Source of the DNA: Ignavibacteriota bacterium
Lineage (GTDB): Bacteria; Bacteroidota; Ignavibacteria; UBA10030
Length of the DNA stretch: 64,000 bases
Assembly (NCBI GenBank): GCA_022616555.1
Contig: JAKEEG010000075.1
Coordinates: 61,327 to 125,326 of the forward strand
Reading direction: 5' to 3'
Made by a program: the position numbers and the translations under genes. Positions 26,237-35,214 of this stretch are shown piece by piece; the stretch's first letter is position 1, and each line of letters starts with the position of its first letter. A model generated the notes under the pieces. That model was not told where the DNA came from. It ran no database searches and worked only from the letters and a program-made list of their open reading frames with translations.

Positions 26237-27259
26237 TTACTCAATCACCCACGGCTCTAATAAATTTTCCCCGATACCCTGAATAAACCGCGAGGGCTTT
26301 GTGAGGATCATACCCGACTCGCGGTCGTAGATGTTGATGGGATAAGAGATGAATAAATTCTGTTTCGCTCGTGTGCAGGCAACATACATTAAGCGACGTT
26401 CCTCTTCCATTTCCTCATCGCTTGCAGCGGAGCGCATGGTGGGGAACCTCCCTTCCAGCGCGTAAATGACGAACACCGAATTCCACTCCAACCCCTTCGC
26501 GCTGTGGATTGTCGAGAGCGTGAGATATTCATCTTCTGGACCCGGCGACTCGATGTCCACCACGCTCTCGTTCGGAGGCTCAAGCGCCAAATCTGTCAGC
26601 AACTCGTCGATATTCCGGTACCGCTCGGTAATATTCTGGAACATCTCGAGGTCCTTCTTGCGCTTTTGATGGTCGTCGTACCGCACGCGGAGAATCGGCT
26701 CGTAATACTTCAGCATGTGATACGATTTTTCGCCGGGCGGAATTTTCGCAGGAGCTACCTCCTTCAATTTCGTAAAGAGCTTTTGCACGTTGTCTGGATA
26801 GGCGTTGTATTCCGACCAGAATTTCTCCGTTACCATAGATGCATCGGAGTCCGGATTGGCGGGCACGCGGCGTTTGAGGATATCATCGATCACCTTCTCT
26901 GCCGTGCGGGGCCCAACCCCGTCAACAAGCAACAAAATGCGATTCCACGCCACCACGTCTCGGGGGTTTTCCAGCACACGCAGGTACGCGATCATGTCCT
27001 TGACGTGTGCCGTTTCGACAAACTTGAACCCACCAAACTTCACAAACGGAATGTTGGCTTTCGACAACTCAATTTCCAGATCAAAAGAAAGAAACGACGA
27101 CCGGAACAAAATCGCCATCTCCTGCAGCGGCACACCCTGTTCGCGCAGCTCGAGCACCTTCTGCACAACAAAGCGCGATTGCAGGTTCTCGTTCTCTGCT
27201 ACGACGAGCTGCGGCAGCTCACCGCCGGGTTTGGTTGTATAAAGCTCTTTGTAGTACAT
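26237..27259 (-). CDS. UvrD/PcrA-like helicase, C-terminal fragment
   Basis: A 340-residue open frame holding the second half of a superfamily 1A DNA helicase: ELREQGVPLQEMAILFRSS, NIPFVKFGG, STIHSAKGLEWNSVFV (motif V) and EEERRLMYVACTRAKQNLFIS (motif VI). It starts abruptly at YYKELYTTKPGGE, which in intact family members follows the LANEI segment that ends the fragment at 27430-28428. The two are in different frames, 170 bp apart. Alone it lacks the Walker A site. Separate translation from ATG 27259 is possible but has no good ribosome site. A broken gene is more likely. Confidence 0.85.
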   Translation of the reverse strand: MYYKELYTTKPGGELPQLVVAENENLQSRFVVQKVLELREQGVPLQEMAILFRSSFLSFDLEIELSKANIPFVKFGGFKFVETAHVKDMIAYLRVLENPRDVVAWNRILLLVDGVGPRTAEKVIDDILKRRVPANPDSDASMVTEKFWSEYNAYPDNVQKLFTKLKEVAPAKIPPGEKSYHMLKYYEPILRVRYDDHQKRKKDLEMFQNITERYRNIDELLTDLALEPPNESVVDIESPGPEDEYLTLSTIHSAKGLEWNSVFVIYALEGRFPTMRSAASDEEMEEERRLMYVACTRAKQNLFISYPINIYDRESGMILTKPSRFIQGIGENLLEPWVIE

Positions 27260-27429
27260 CAGTTGGCAGAATGCAGAAAACAGAATACAGTATAAAAAAG
27301 ATTGAGACAGAATAATTCGCTACAATACCCACCTATGTCATTCCCGCATGCTTTTAGCGGGAATCCAGCAGGTAGATGCCCGCTTAAAATCCGCGGGCAT
27401 GACATAATACTTTTTGATGTGTGTACTAT
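27260..27429. repeat. Repeat-bearing insert splitting the helicase gene
   Basis: This 170-bp segment separates the two helicase halves. It contains a palindromic element at 27338-27404 with ends GTCATTCCCGC and GCGGGCATGAC and an inner copy of the same arms, plus a CAGAATGCAGAAAACAGAAT stretch with short direct repeats. It codes for nothing recognisable and shifts the frame. It looks like one or two small non-coding repeats inserted in the gene. Confidence 0.75.
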
Positions 27430-28428
27430 TCATTCTTCTGGTGTAGGCGTGCCGCGCTTCAATATCTCATTCGCTAAGTTTAAAATAGGCTGAGTGCTGC
27501 GAAAATTCTCCTCCAACTTAATGGTCTTGGCCTCCGGAAACATCTCACCGAACTCCAAAATATTTTTTATCGTAGACCCACGGAATGAATAGATGCTCTG
27601 CGCGTCATCGCCTACCACCATCACGTTTTGGTGCTTGTAGGCAAGGAGCTTGACGATCTCCGCTTGAATCCGGTTCGTATCCTGATACTCATCGACCATA
27701 ATATATTTATACTGCTCCGAGAGCATTGCCCGCACGGCAGTATGATGCTGCAGGAGCTTGGCGAGATTCAACAGCAAATCGTCGTAGTCCATCATGTTAT
27801 GCTCGCGCTTGTAGAGCACGTACGCCTGATGCAGCGCGTTGATCTCCGTCTCTAACTCGATGTACTGTGGATAGTCCTCCATGAGCATGGCGCCGAGAGG
27901 AGTCATCGTGTTCACCGAGCGGCTATACAGATCGAATAACGCCTCCTTGCGCGGGAAGCGCTTGTCGCGCGTGTCGTACTTCATCCGCGTGCGGAGAAGA
28001 TTCATCACATCCTCGCCGTCCGTTTGGTCGAGGATGGTGTAGTTTCGTTCGTACGCAAGCAGACTTCCGTGCTTCCGTAGGACGGTGTTGGCAAACGAGT
28101 GGAACGTCCCGCCCGCCACGCGGTCGCAGCGGCTGTCCAGCGCTATGGTTGCGCGTCGCTGCATTTCCTGCGCCGCTTTGCGCGTGAAAGTGAGTAGGAG
28201 AATGTGCTCTGGTTTCACACCCAATTCGACGAGATACGCAACACGATAGACAATCGTGCGCGTTTTGCCCGTCCCGGCTCCCGCAATGACCAAATGCGGG
28301 CCGTCGACCGACGTGACCGCCTCGTACTGCGCCTCGTTCAGCTCGTTCTTGTAATCAATGACGAACTTCTGCGGATGGACGAGTCGCAGATTGTCGGTTG
28401 GTAGAGATTTGAGAGTGAATTTTTTCAT
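27430..28428 (-). CDS. UvrD/PcrA-like helicase, N-terminal fragment
   Basis: A 332-residue open frame with the first half of an SF1A helicase: LNEAQYEAVTSVDGP (Q motif), AGAGTGKTRT (Walker A), LLLTFTRKAAQEMQRR (Ia), YDDLL, MVDEYQDTN (Walker B), GDDAQSIYSFRGS (III) and KLEENFRSTQPILNLANEI (IV). It ends with a short run of foreign residues at the insert. Together with the downstream piece it would make ~670 residues, the family norm. The ATP site is intact, but without motifs V and VI it should not unwind DNA alone. Confidence 0.87.
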   Translation of the reverse strand: MKKFTLKSLPTDNLRLVHPQKFVIDYKNELNEAQYEAVTSVDGPHLVIAGAGTGKTRTIVYRVAYLVELGVKPEHILLLTFTRKAAQEMQRRATIALDSRCDRVAGGTFHSFANTVLRKHGSLLAYERNYTILDQTDGEDVMNLLRTRMKYDTRDKRFPRKEALFDLYSRSVNTMTPLGAMLMEDYPQYIELETEINALHQAYVLYKREHNMMDYDDLLLNLAKLLQHHTAVRAMLSEQYKYIMVDEYQDTNRIQAEIVKLLAYKHQNVMVVGDDAQSIYSFRGSTIKNILEFGEMFPEAKTIKLEENFRSTQPILNLANEILKRGTPTPEE

Positions 28429-28540
28429 TGAGCTTATTTCTGACTCTAAAGTGGGTTCAATTCATTACCTGCACGGAGCATGGGTGCAACGGTGAGTTAT
28501 TTCTCCGTTGCCCCGTCGCTCTGATGCGCTTTAATCATCG

Positions 28541-28903
28541 CTAAATTCGTTCAAGTTGAGGAACCGTCCGCTCATTGACAACATTTCCAGTGTTAAGCGT
28601 CGTCTTTGGTTCCAACAAAATGACTTCCACCTCCTCCTCAGCAACAGGCTTGTGCTCGACGCCTTTCGGAACGATGATAAACTCCCCCTCTTCCACCCAC
28701 ACATCTCCATCGCGGAGCTTCATCAAGAAACGACCCTTGTGGACAAAGAATAGCTCGTCCTCGTTGTCGTGATGATGCCACACGAACTCGCCCTTAAATT
28801 TCACAAACTTCACGTACGAGTCGTTGATCTCTCCTGCAATCTTTGGCTTCCAGTGCTCGTTGAAGAGTTTGAATTTCTGGTTCAGGTTAACCTTAGTCAG
28901 CAT
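28541..28903 (-). CDS. Single-domain cupin protein
   Basis: A 120-residue protein with AAAGGAG before its ATG. The cupin metal site is visible in VWHHHDNEDELFFVHKG and the second half in FIIVPKGVEHKPVAEEE, giving three or four histidines and a glutamate as ligands. Small cupins of this type include isomerases, dioxygenases and sugar-binding proteins; the substrate cannot be told. It stands alone between repeats. Confidence 0.87.
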   Translation of the reverse strand: MLTKVNLNQKFKLFNEHWKPKIAGEINDSYVKFVKFKGEFVWHHHDNEDELFFVHKGRFLMKLRDGDVWVEEGEFIIVPKGVEHKPVAEEEVEVILLEPKTTLNTGNVVNERTVPQLERI

Positions 28904-28982
28904 AACTTACACTCCTTTATGCGGATTTCGCGGATTCACGCGGATACGTACTCCAAAATGATTGCAATATAGCGAAACAATA

Positions 28983-29098
28983 TCCCCCTCCTTCTCAAGG
29001 AGGGGTTAGGGGTGGTTAGTTTTTTGATCTTACTTCAAGCAAAAGTGAACCCGTTAAAGCTCACCACCCCTTGCCCCTCCTCAAAGAGGAGGGGGATG
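28983..29098. repeat. Pair of inverted intergenic repeats flanking ~40 bp
   Basis: A CCCCCTCC...GGGG...GGGGTGGT unit at 28983-29020 is matched in reverse complement by ACCACCCC...CCCCTCC...GGAGGGGG at 29063-29096. Each arm also folds on itself. This is a dispersed non-coding repeat. The rest of the gap to 29174 holds short direct repeats of ACCTACCACC and no gene. Confidence 0.75.
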
Positions 29099-29174
29099 CT
29101 CTAAATATAAGTTCCGACGATTACTCCCTAAACGGTACCAACAACCTATCACCTACAACCTACCACCTACCACC

Positions 29175-30812
29175 TTATTTCGCCTGCTCTCTATAAAACT
29201 CAATCAAAGCATTTGTCGATGAATCGTGTCCGCTTATTGGCGCGGAGCCTTGAAGTTCCGGCAGAATCACCTTCGCTAACTGCTTACCCAACTCAACTCC
29301 CCACTGGTCGAACGAATTGACCTGCCAGATAATTCCCTGCACGAAAATCTTATGCTCGTACATGGTAATGAGCGAGCCCAACACGCGCGGCGTAAGCTTT
29401 TTGAAGAAAATCGTATTCGTCGGGCGGTTGCCGGGAAATACCTTATGCGGCAGGAGCTTTTCTAGTTCTGCCGCTGGCATACCGGCTAATTCCTTGCGCG
29501 CCTCTGCTTCGGTTCTGCCGCGCATCAGGGCTTCAGTTTGAGCGATGATGTTGGAGATCAATATCGCGTGGTGCTCGCCGATGGGGTTATGCGACTGCAT
29601 GGGCGCGAGGAAATCCGCCGGGATAAGCTTCGTCCCCTGGTGCAATAGCTGAAAAAATGCGTGTTGGCCGTTTGTGCCCGGCTCGCCCCAGATCACGGGA
29701 CCCGTTGAGTAATCCACCGCCGAGCCGTCACGCGTGACGCGCTTGCCGTTGCTCTCCATGTCGCCCTGCTGGAAATACGCCGCGAACCGGTGCATGTACT
29801 GGTCGTACGGAATAATGGCGTGCGTCTCCGCGCCGAAGAAATTATTATACCAAACGCCGAGTAGCGCGAGAATAACCGGAATGTTTTGCTCATATGGAGC
29901 AGAGCGGAAATGCTCGTCCATCTCGTGCGCGCCGGTGAGCAATTCCTCAAAATTATCCATGCCTATATAAAGAGCGATGGAGAGGCCGATAGCCGACCAG
30001 AGCGAGTAACGCCCGCCGACCCAATCCCAGAACTCAAACATATTCCGCGTGTCGATGCCGAATGCCGAGACTGCCTTGGCGTTCGTGGAGACGGCAACGA
30101 AATGCTTCGCGACTGCGGCAGGGTCCTTGGCGCGCTCGAGAAACCACCGCTTCGCCGTTTCAGCGTTGGTGATGGTCTCCTGCGTGGTGAATGTCTTAGA
30201 CGAGATCACAAACAGCGCCGTTTCGGGGTTGAGACGCTTGAGTGTTTCGGCGATGTGCGTGCCGTCCACATTGGAGACAAAGTGCATTTTCAACCGGGGA
30301 TGTCCATATGGGCGTAACGCTTCGGTGACCATCACGGGACCCAAATCCGAGCCGCCTATGCCGATGTTCACCACGTCCGTGATCGGCAAGTCTGTGTAGC
30401 CTTTCCAAACGCCATTGCGGAGTGCGTCGGAAAACCCTCGCATGTGCGCCAATTCCTTGTTGACTGCCGGCATTACATCCTTGCCATCGACCATGACCGG
30501 CTTATTGGAGCGATTGCGCAGCGCGGTGTGCAACACCGCGCGCTGCTCGGTAAAGTTAATTTTCTCGCCACCAAACATTTTATCCGTCCAGCCCTTTACA
30601 TCCGACTCCTGAGCTAACTGGCGCAGGAGCTTCATCGTCTCGGCGGTGATGCGGTTTTTGGAGCAGTCCAAAAGTATATCATTCCACCGCACAGAAAACG
30701 CGCGGAAGCGCTGTGGTTCCGCCGCAAACATCTCGCGCATGTGCTGGCTGGCGATGTCCCGTTGATGCTTAACGAGCGACCGCCAAGCCTGAGTTTGAGT
30801 TAATGAGGACAT
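29175..30812 (-). CDS. pgi: Glucose-6-phosphate isomerase
   Basis: A 545-residue enzyme interconverting glucose 6-phosphate and fructose 6-phosphate in glycolysis. The family landmarks are all present: [42 protein letters not shown], the signature QGDMESNGK with the catalytic glutamate, [15 protein letters not shown] with the catalytic histidine, and [13 protein letters not shown] with the active-site lysine. Length is normal for the large bacterial form. It is flanked by repeats and seems to be a single-gene unit. Confidence 0.97.
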   Translation of the reverse strand: MSSLTQTQAWRSLVKHQRDIASQHMREMFAAEPQRFRAFSVRWNDILLDCSKNRITAETMKLLRQLAQESDVKGWTDKMFGGEKINFTEQRAVLHTALRNRSNKPVMVDGKDVMPAVNKELAHMRGFSDALRNGVWKGYTDLPITDVVNIGIGGSDLGPVMVTEALRPYGHPRLKMHFVSNVDGTHIAETLKRLNPETALFVISSKTFTTQETITNAETAKRWFLERAKDPAAVAKHFVAVSTNAKAVSAFGIDTRNMFEFWDWVGGRYSLWSAIGLSIALYIGMDNFEELLTGAHEMDEHFRSAPYEQNIPVILALLGVWYNNFFGAETHAIIPYDQYMHRFAAYFQQGDMESNGKRVTRDGSAVDYSTGPVIWGEPGTNGQHAFFQLLHQGTKLIPADFLAPMQSHNPIGEHHAILISNIIAQTEALMRGRTEAEARKELAGMPAAELEKLLPHKVFPGNRPTNTIFFKKLTPRVLGSLITMYEHKIFVQGIIWQVNSFDQWGVELGKQLAKVILPELQGSAPISGHDSSTNALIEFYREQAK

Positions 30813-30842
30813 TGTATAATAATTAATTTCGTTAACGTTTCG

Positions 30843-30922
30843 TCCCTTCTCCTCCAGGGGAAGGACAGGATGGGGTCATATAATCTTAAATGACCTCACC
30901 CTGCCCTCTCCTAGAGGAGAGG
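30843..30922. repeat. Inverted intergenic repeat upstream of pgi
   Basis: A CCCTTCTCCTCCAGGGGAAGG-type arm at 30843-30879 (TGGGGTCAT end) is mirrored by ATGACCTCACCC...CTCTCCTAGAGGAGAGGG at 30890-30922. It is a dispersed palindrome between pgi and the nuclease-like gene. No gene is seen in the remaining gap to 31044. Confidence 0.7.
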
Positions 30923-31044
30923 GTAACCCCGCTCGCGCATGTGCTGTTCTCGTCCGCCAGTGGCAGACTTCTGGTGCACCGCGAGCGCTTTATACGATGG
31001 GAGTTGGGTTAGAGAGGGCATGCGAAACCTTAAGCCAAAAAAAA

Positions 31045-32217
31045 TTAGTCCTTCAATAAATATTTAGTCAAGTCTATTTCCTTATTACCCTTTTTCCGAT
31101 GTAAAATAAACTTGCTTTCTTCAAGGTGTATATGAACATGCCAGTAGGATTGCTCACCCAGGTCAGTTATGTTCATCCCGTCAACCCAATTATCAAACTC
31201 TCTGCTTGGTATTAATAAAATCGAGTCCTGAGAGCCACAACCAAAAGCAACAAATGAACTTTTTGATTCCTTTAGAATCTGTCTTTGATGTGGACGAAAC
31301 CCAAACCAATAGGCAGGATTATTGCTGACAGTGTATTCTTTAGAAACTAAACATACTACAACTGTATCGTCATTAGGTGACGCGTACACAACTCGAGATC
31401 GGCGCAAAAGAGGTTTTTTTATTTTACCTTGGATCCTTTCTATGCTTTCTGCAGTAAACTTTGCCGTAACAAATTTCGTTGTTCTTTTCGTCTCCTCCCC
31501 TGGTTCTTCTTCGTTTTCCAATTCTTCCTCTTTGACATCTTCAGCAGTAGAAAACACGATATCGATTACACCATCTAGACGAGTATATTCTCGGGGCAAT
31601 AATACTTCAGAAATTTGTTTAATTATCCTAGGGTCTTCAACGTTTTCCTTCAGTTTTAACATTCTTATTAATGCATCGACGCTGATTAGTCTTATGTCCC
31701 AAGCATGACGAGAACCTCTTATTTGAGCTTCTAAGTCACCAGTGTCATCCCTTCCGACAACAATGAGAATAGAAGATTTTTCTTCTTGAACTTTTTTCTT
31801 TAATGCCAATTCTTTACGATAGTCAGCTATTGCATCTAAATTAATCCTATACGTATCTGTAGTCTTAACTTCAATGACTATCGAATGATTGTCACTGTTT
31901 TTCCAAATACCATCATGACCTATTTCTACCCCACTTCCTCTGTACCTACCATATTCTATCTCAAACCCTAACCGCCTTCCTACTTGATTAACAATATCCT
32001 GCAATGCTAAACCATTGTCATCAAATCTTTGAATTAGGCATTCATCGGCATACCTTGACAACATCTCCGAAGGCACTTGAGAAATAAAATCTCGAAATTC
32101 TTTTGAGGCATCTTTCCCGTCAAGCAATTTTCCCGAACCAGCGAAAGAAATTATTTGCTGCACTCGCTTATCGCGAAGCTGATCTGGGGATTTTTTCCAA
32201 ATCTCTATTAAAGGCAT
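31045..32217 (-). CDS. Stand-alone PD-(D/E)XK nuclease-like protein (restriction endonuclease-like)
   Basis: A 390-residue soluble protein with AAGGAA before the ATG. Residues ~85-150 hold a likely PD-(D/E)XK core: LGFEIEYGRYRGSGVEIGHDGIW, then HSIVIEVKTTDTYRINLDAIADY, where E-x-K and the following basic/aromatic positions fit the nuclease motif. An acidic linker (EEELENEEEPGEE) near residue 225 separates a C-terminal part of unknown fold (VVYASPNDDTVVVCLVS, WFGFRP, DSILLIP). Its DNA is clearly richer in A+T than its neighbours and it is flanked by palindromic repeats, which suggests transfer. No methylase, helicase or toxin partner lies beside it. Function unknown; defence is a guess. Confidence 0.72.
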   Translation of the reverse strand: MPLIEIWKKSPDQLRDKRVQQIISFAGSGKLLDGKDASKEFRDFISQVPSEMLSRYADECLIQRFDDNGLALQDIVNQVGRRLGFEIEYGRYRGSGVEIGHDGIWKNSDNHSIVIEVKTTDTYRINLDAIADYRKELALKKKVQEEKSSILIVVGRDDTGDLEAQIRGSRHAWDIRLISVDALIRMLKLKENVEDPRIIKQISEVLLPREYTRLDGVIDIVFSTAEDVKEEELENEEEPGEETKRTTKFVTAKFTAESIERIQGKIKKPLLRRSRVVYASPNDDTVVVCLVSKEYTVSNNPAYWFGFRPHQRQILKESKSSFVAFGCGSQDSILLIPSREFDNWVDGMNITDLGEQSYWHVHIHLEESKFILHRKKGNKEIDLTKYLLKD

Positions 32218-32339
32218 GGGTGGTTTCCTTATTATGTGGCTTGAAGAAGATACACCAAAAACCTCAAAAATGTTAACTGTTACTCACCTTGTGTTTACAC
32301 CAACAAAAGAGTACGTTTTAAAGACAAATTCATTAGTGC

Positions 32340-32396
32340 GGTCAGGACTTACGTCCTGACCGGCAGCACTATGCGTCAGGAGGAAACTCCTGACGC
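32340..32396. repeat. Two adjacent perfect hairpins (GTCAGGAC and GCGTCAGGAG types)
   Basis: GGTCAGGAC-ttac-GTCCTGACC (with the outer pair at 32340/32361) is followed at 32373-32396 by GCGTCAGGAG-gaaa-CTCCTGACGC. The two share the TCAGGA core, so they look like related copies of a small dispersed palindrome. They lie in the 249-bp gap between the divergent nuclease-like gene and ackA; nothing else is recognised there. Confidence 0.8.
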
Positions 32397-32466
32397 CAAA
32401 AAGAGCATCCGTGCTGTTTCCGGTTTTTTATCCGCTGTTTCCGCGTCCTATTAACTCTAAAACAAC

Positions 32467-33714
32467 ATGAACATCCTAGTCCTCAACTGCGGCAGCTCGT
32501 CTCTCAAATTCCAGCTCATCGAAACCGACCTCGACCTGATCGAGAAAAACGCCGACGCGCAAAAAGCCAAAGGCATCATCGAGCGCATCGGGAGCCAGGC
32601 GCTCATCACCGTACAGGCAGCGGGCAAGCCTGCCGTGAAGCAAGCAGCGCCGCTGCGTGACCACCGCGCTGCGCTGGACTACGTCCTGCGCTGGGTCATC
32701 TCCCCCGAAGCGCAAATCCCGGGCATCCGCGCGCTCGCCGATATCCAAGCCGTCGGGCACCGCGTGGTGCACGGGGCTGAGAAGTTCGTCAAGTCCGTGG
32801 TCATCGACCAAAGCGTCATCGAAGGCATCGAGGACTGCATCGAGCTGGCACCACTGCACAACCCGGCAAACCTCAAGGGCATTTATGCCGCGCGAGAGCT
32901 GTTGGGCACGGGCGTTCCGCAGGTGGCAGTGTTCGATACGTCGTTCCACACTACGATGCCCGAAACGTCGTACCTCTACGCCATCCCGTATCAGTTGTAT
33001 AGGCGGCATAAAATCCGGCGCTACGGTTTCCACGGCACCTCGCACCGCTACGTGGCATACCGGTACCGGGAGATTGCAGGGCTGACGCGCGAGAAAACGA
33101 ACATCATCAGCCTGCACCTCGGCAACGGATGCTCGGCGTGCGCAATCCGCAACGGCGACTCTGTCGATACGACGATGGGCCTCACGCCGCTCGAGGGCTT
33201 GGTCATGGGCACACGCGGCGGCGACATGGACCCGTCGATACTGGAATTCCTCGCCCACAAAGAAGGCATGTCGCTCACGGAAATCGACACGCTGCTCAAC
33301 AAGCAATCCGGCTTACTCGGCATCTCCGGACTCACGAACGACATGCGCGAGCTACTCGAAGAAGAGCGCGAGCACAAAGACCGCCGCGCCACGCTCGCCA
33401 TCGACCTGTTTTGCCTGCGCGTGAAGAAATACATCGGCGCGTATTTGGCTGAGCTGGGCGGGACGGACGCCATTGTGTTCACCGGCGGCATTGGAGAGAA
33501 TTCTCCCGCCATCCGAGCGCGCATCTGCACGGGGTTGGAGAACCTCGGCATCGCCATCGACGAGAAGCTCAACAACACGGCAACGGGCGGCAAGGAAGTT
33601 GAAATCAACAAAGCCGGCAACAAGCTGCGCATCCTCGTCATCCCCACGAACGAAGAATTGTTGATTGCGCGCGATACGGTTCGCAGTATTAAAGACGCGC
33701 CGCGCAGGTGGTAA
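32467..33714 (+). CDS. ackA: Acetate kinase
   Basis: A 415-residue cytosolic kinase converting acetate and ATP to acetyl phosphate, or the reverse. Landmarks: NCGSSSLKF at the N-terminus, FDTSFHTTMP, RRYGFHGTSHRYV, HLGNGCSACAI, GTRGGDMDPS and FTGGIGENS. Length is as usual. No phosphotransacetylase gene is adjacent. The HMA-AraC regulator follows after 4 bp, so the two are probably co-transcribed. Confidence 0.97.
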   Translation: MNILVLNCGSSSLKFQLIETDLDLIEKNADAQKAKGIIERIGSQALITVQAAGKPAVKQAAPLRDHRAALDYVLRWVISPEAQIPGIRALADIQAVGHRVVHGAEKFVKSVVIDQSVIEGIEDCIELAPLHNPANLKGIYAARELLGTGVPQVAVFDTSFHTTMPETSYLYAIPYQLYRRHKIRRYGFHGTSHRYVAYRYREIAGLTREKTNIISLHLGNGCSACAIRNGDSVDTTMGLTPLEGLVMGTRGGDMDPSILEFLAHKEGMSLTEIDTLLNKQSGLLGISGLTNDMRELLEEEREHKDRRATLAIDLFCLRVKKYIGAYLAELGGTDAIVFTGGIGENSPAIRARICTGLENLGIAIDEKLNNTATGGKEVEINKAGNKLRILVIPTNEELLIARDTVRSIKDAPRRW

Positions 33715-33718
33715 CGCG

Positions 33719-34312
33719 ATGAAAGCAAACACTACACTGTACATCAAAAACATGGTTTGCCCGCGATGCATTAAAGTCGTGCGGGAGGAACTGACAAAAC
33801 TCGGGCTCGACGTCCGCAGCGTTGTGCTGGGCGAAGTCGAGGTCGCCGGCGATACGAGCGTGCTCCCATATGATAAGCTTAAGACTGTTTTGCACGAAAA
33901 CGGCTTCGAGTTGATCGAAGACAAGCGCGCAAAGATCTTCGAAAAAATCAAGCACGCCGTTTTGAAGCTCGTCCAGAACGACGAGGAGAAAAATCCCATC
34001 CGCAAAAAGCACTCGGCTTTTATTGCCGAGGAAGTGGGACAGGATTACACCACGCTCAGCTCGCTCTTCTCGTCCGTGGAAGGCATCACGCTTGAGCACT
34101 ACATTATCCTGCAGAAAATCGAGCGCGTGAAAGAGCTGCTGAAATACGACGAGCTCAGCCTGAGCGAGATTTCCTACAAGATGGGCTACAGCAGCGTGGC
34201 GCATGTCTCAAGCCAGTTCAAGAAAGTCACGGGTATGACGCCGCGGGAGTTCAAAAACCTCGGCGGCTCCCACCGCCACCCGATTGACCACGTCGGGCAC
34301 GACAGGCATTAA
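33719..34312 (+). CDS. AraC-family regulator with N-terminal HMA-like metal-binding domain
   Basis: A 197-residue protein. Residues 1-70 resemble a heavy-metal-associated domain with a CPRC motif (YIKNMVCPRCIKVVREELTKLG) and the terminal FELIEDKR. Residues ~95-185 are an AraC helix-turn-helix pair: YTTLSSLFSSVEGITLEHYIILQKIERVKELL and LSEISYKMGYSSVAHVSSQFKKVTGMTPREF. The tail is histidine-rich (HRHPIDHVGHDRH). It starts the copper gene island and is a good candidate for its copper sensor. The real start is ATG 33719, 4 bp after ackA. Confidence 0.88.
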   Translation: MKANTTLYIKNMVCPRCIKVVREELTKLGLDVRSVVLGEVEVAGDTSVLPYDKLKTVLHENGFELIEDKRAKIFEKIKHAVLKLVQNDEEKNPIRKKHSAFIAEEVGQDYTTLSSLFSSVEGITLEHYIILQKIERVKELLKYDELSLSEISYKMGYSSVAHVSSQFKKVTGMTPREFKNLGGSHRHPIDHVGHDRH

Positions 34313-34357
34313 GTTAACCAACAAAACCCCCTGCATCCTTCGACAAGCTCAGGACGC

Positions 34358-34376
34358 GTCCCCCTGTTAGGGGGAC
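34358..34376. repeat. Small palindrome GTCCCCC-tgtta-GGGGGAC
   Basis: A perfect 7-bp stem with a 5-nt loop, 46 bp after the AraC-type regulator, with a CTTCGACAAGCTCAGGACG sequence just before it that is also typical of dispersed repeats. No U-run follows, so it is called a repeat rather than a terminator. Confidence 0.55.
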
Positions 34377-34497
34377 AGAAAAAACCTCATATTTCCACGC
34401 AGATTGCGCTTCAATATCTTGTAAATCTTTCCAATTTAAGTGTAAAACTTTTGGGTCACTCCAGCGGTATATTAATTCAACTTATACGGAGGAACTT

Positions 34498-35022
34498 ATG
34501 TCACCTGAATTAGAAAAAGAACTCGAAAGATTGAGCTTCGACGAACATACCCAGCATGACCATCATGCTCATATGAATCATCAGGATCAATCGAAGAAAA
34601 CAGCAAGTGAATTCAAGCTCGCCGTCAACGCAACGCTTCATTGCCTGCTCGGATGTTTTATTGGAGAAATCATCGGTCTGCTCATCGCCGCTGCTTTGGG
34701 ACTGAATACAATGGATTCCATGATGCTCGCGCTGGCGATGGGCTTCGTCGCAGGATTATCGCTTGGCATCTTGCCGCTGTTAAAAGCCGGCTTCGCATTC
34801 TGGGCTGCGTTCAAGACCATTTTTGTTGCGGAGGGCTTGAGCATCGCCGTGATGGAAGGTTTCGAGATATTTGTTCAGTTACAGATCCCCGGTGCTATGG
34901 AAGCTGGGCTCACGGATTCATTATTTTGGCTCAGCATGGCGGGCGGCCTCGCCGTTGGATTTATCGCCGCTTTACCCGTAAATTATGTGTTGATTAAACG
35001 AGGTATCCGCCATCAGCATTAA
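34498..35022 (+). CDS. DUF4396 membrane protein with histidine-rich N-terminus
   Basis: A 174-residue protein with GGAGG before the ATG. The first 35 residues are polar with many histidines (HTQHDHHAHMNHQ), fit to bind metal. Then come four or five TM helices: ATLHCLLGCFIGEIIGLLIA, LALAMGFVAGLSLG, FAFWAAFKTIFVAEGLSIAVME and WLSMAGGLAVGFIAALPVNYVLI. The pattern, including HCLLGCxxGE and the MG-FVAG helices, is that of DUF4396, often found next to copper genes. A role in copper handling is inferred from the context and the HC/C residues in the first helix. Confidence 0.8.
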   Translation: MSPELEKELERLSFDEHTQHDHHAHMNHQDQSKKTASEFKLAVNATLHCLLGCFIGEIIGLLIAAALGLNTMDSMMLALAMGFVAGLSLGILPLLKAGFAFWAAFKTIFVAEGLSIAVMEGFEIFVQLQIPGAMEAGLTDSLFWLSMAGGLAVGFIAALPVNYVLIKRGIRHQH

Positions 35023-35214
35023 GTAATATGGTCGAAAAAGATATAACAATTTTATAGAATTACATAAAACTTCTGCGATTCGTCGGCGTTATATGTCAGT
35101 AGGGACAAGAGCATCCATGAAGTTCACGAAGAGGCACGAAGTAATATTTGTTTAGAAATTATTAGTGATCCTTAGTGCCCTTCGTGGATAAAAATTCAAA
35201 AAGGGAACATCATC

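Noticed and set aside
26504..27295. 263-residue plus-strand frame over the helicase fragment
   Set aside because: It mirrors helicase motifs V-VI on the other strand and reads as composition-driven noise.
29130..29174. CRISPR-like short direct repeats (ACCTACCACC)
   Set aside because: Repeats are ~10 bp, adjacent and without spacers; they are a simple-sequence end of a dispersed repeat.
32476..33306. 276-residue frame antisense to ackA
   Set aside because: The acetate kinase frame is fully conserved; the antisense frame has no start signal or family resemblance.
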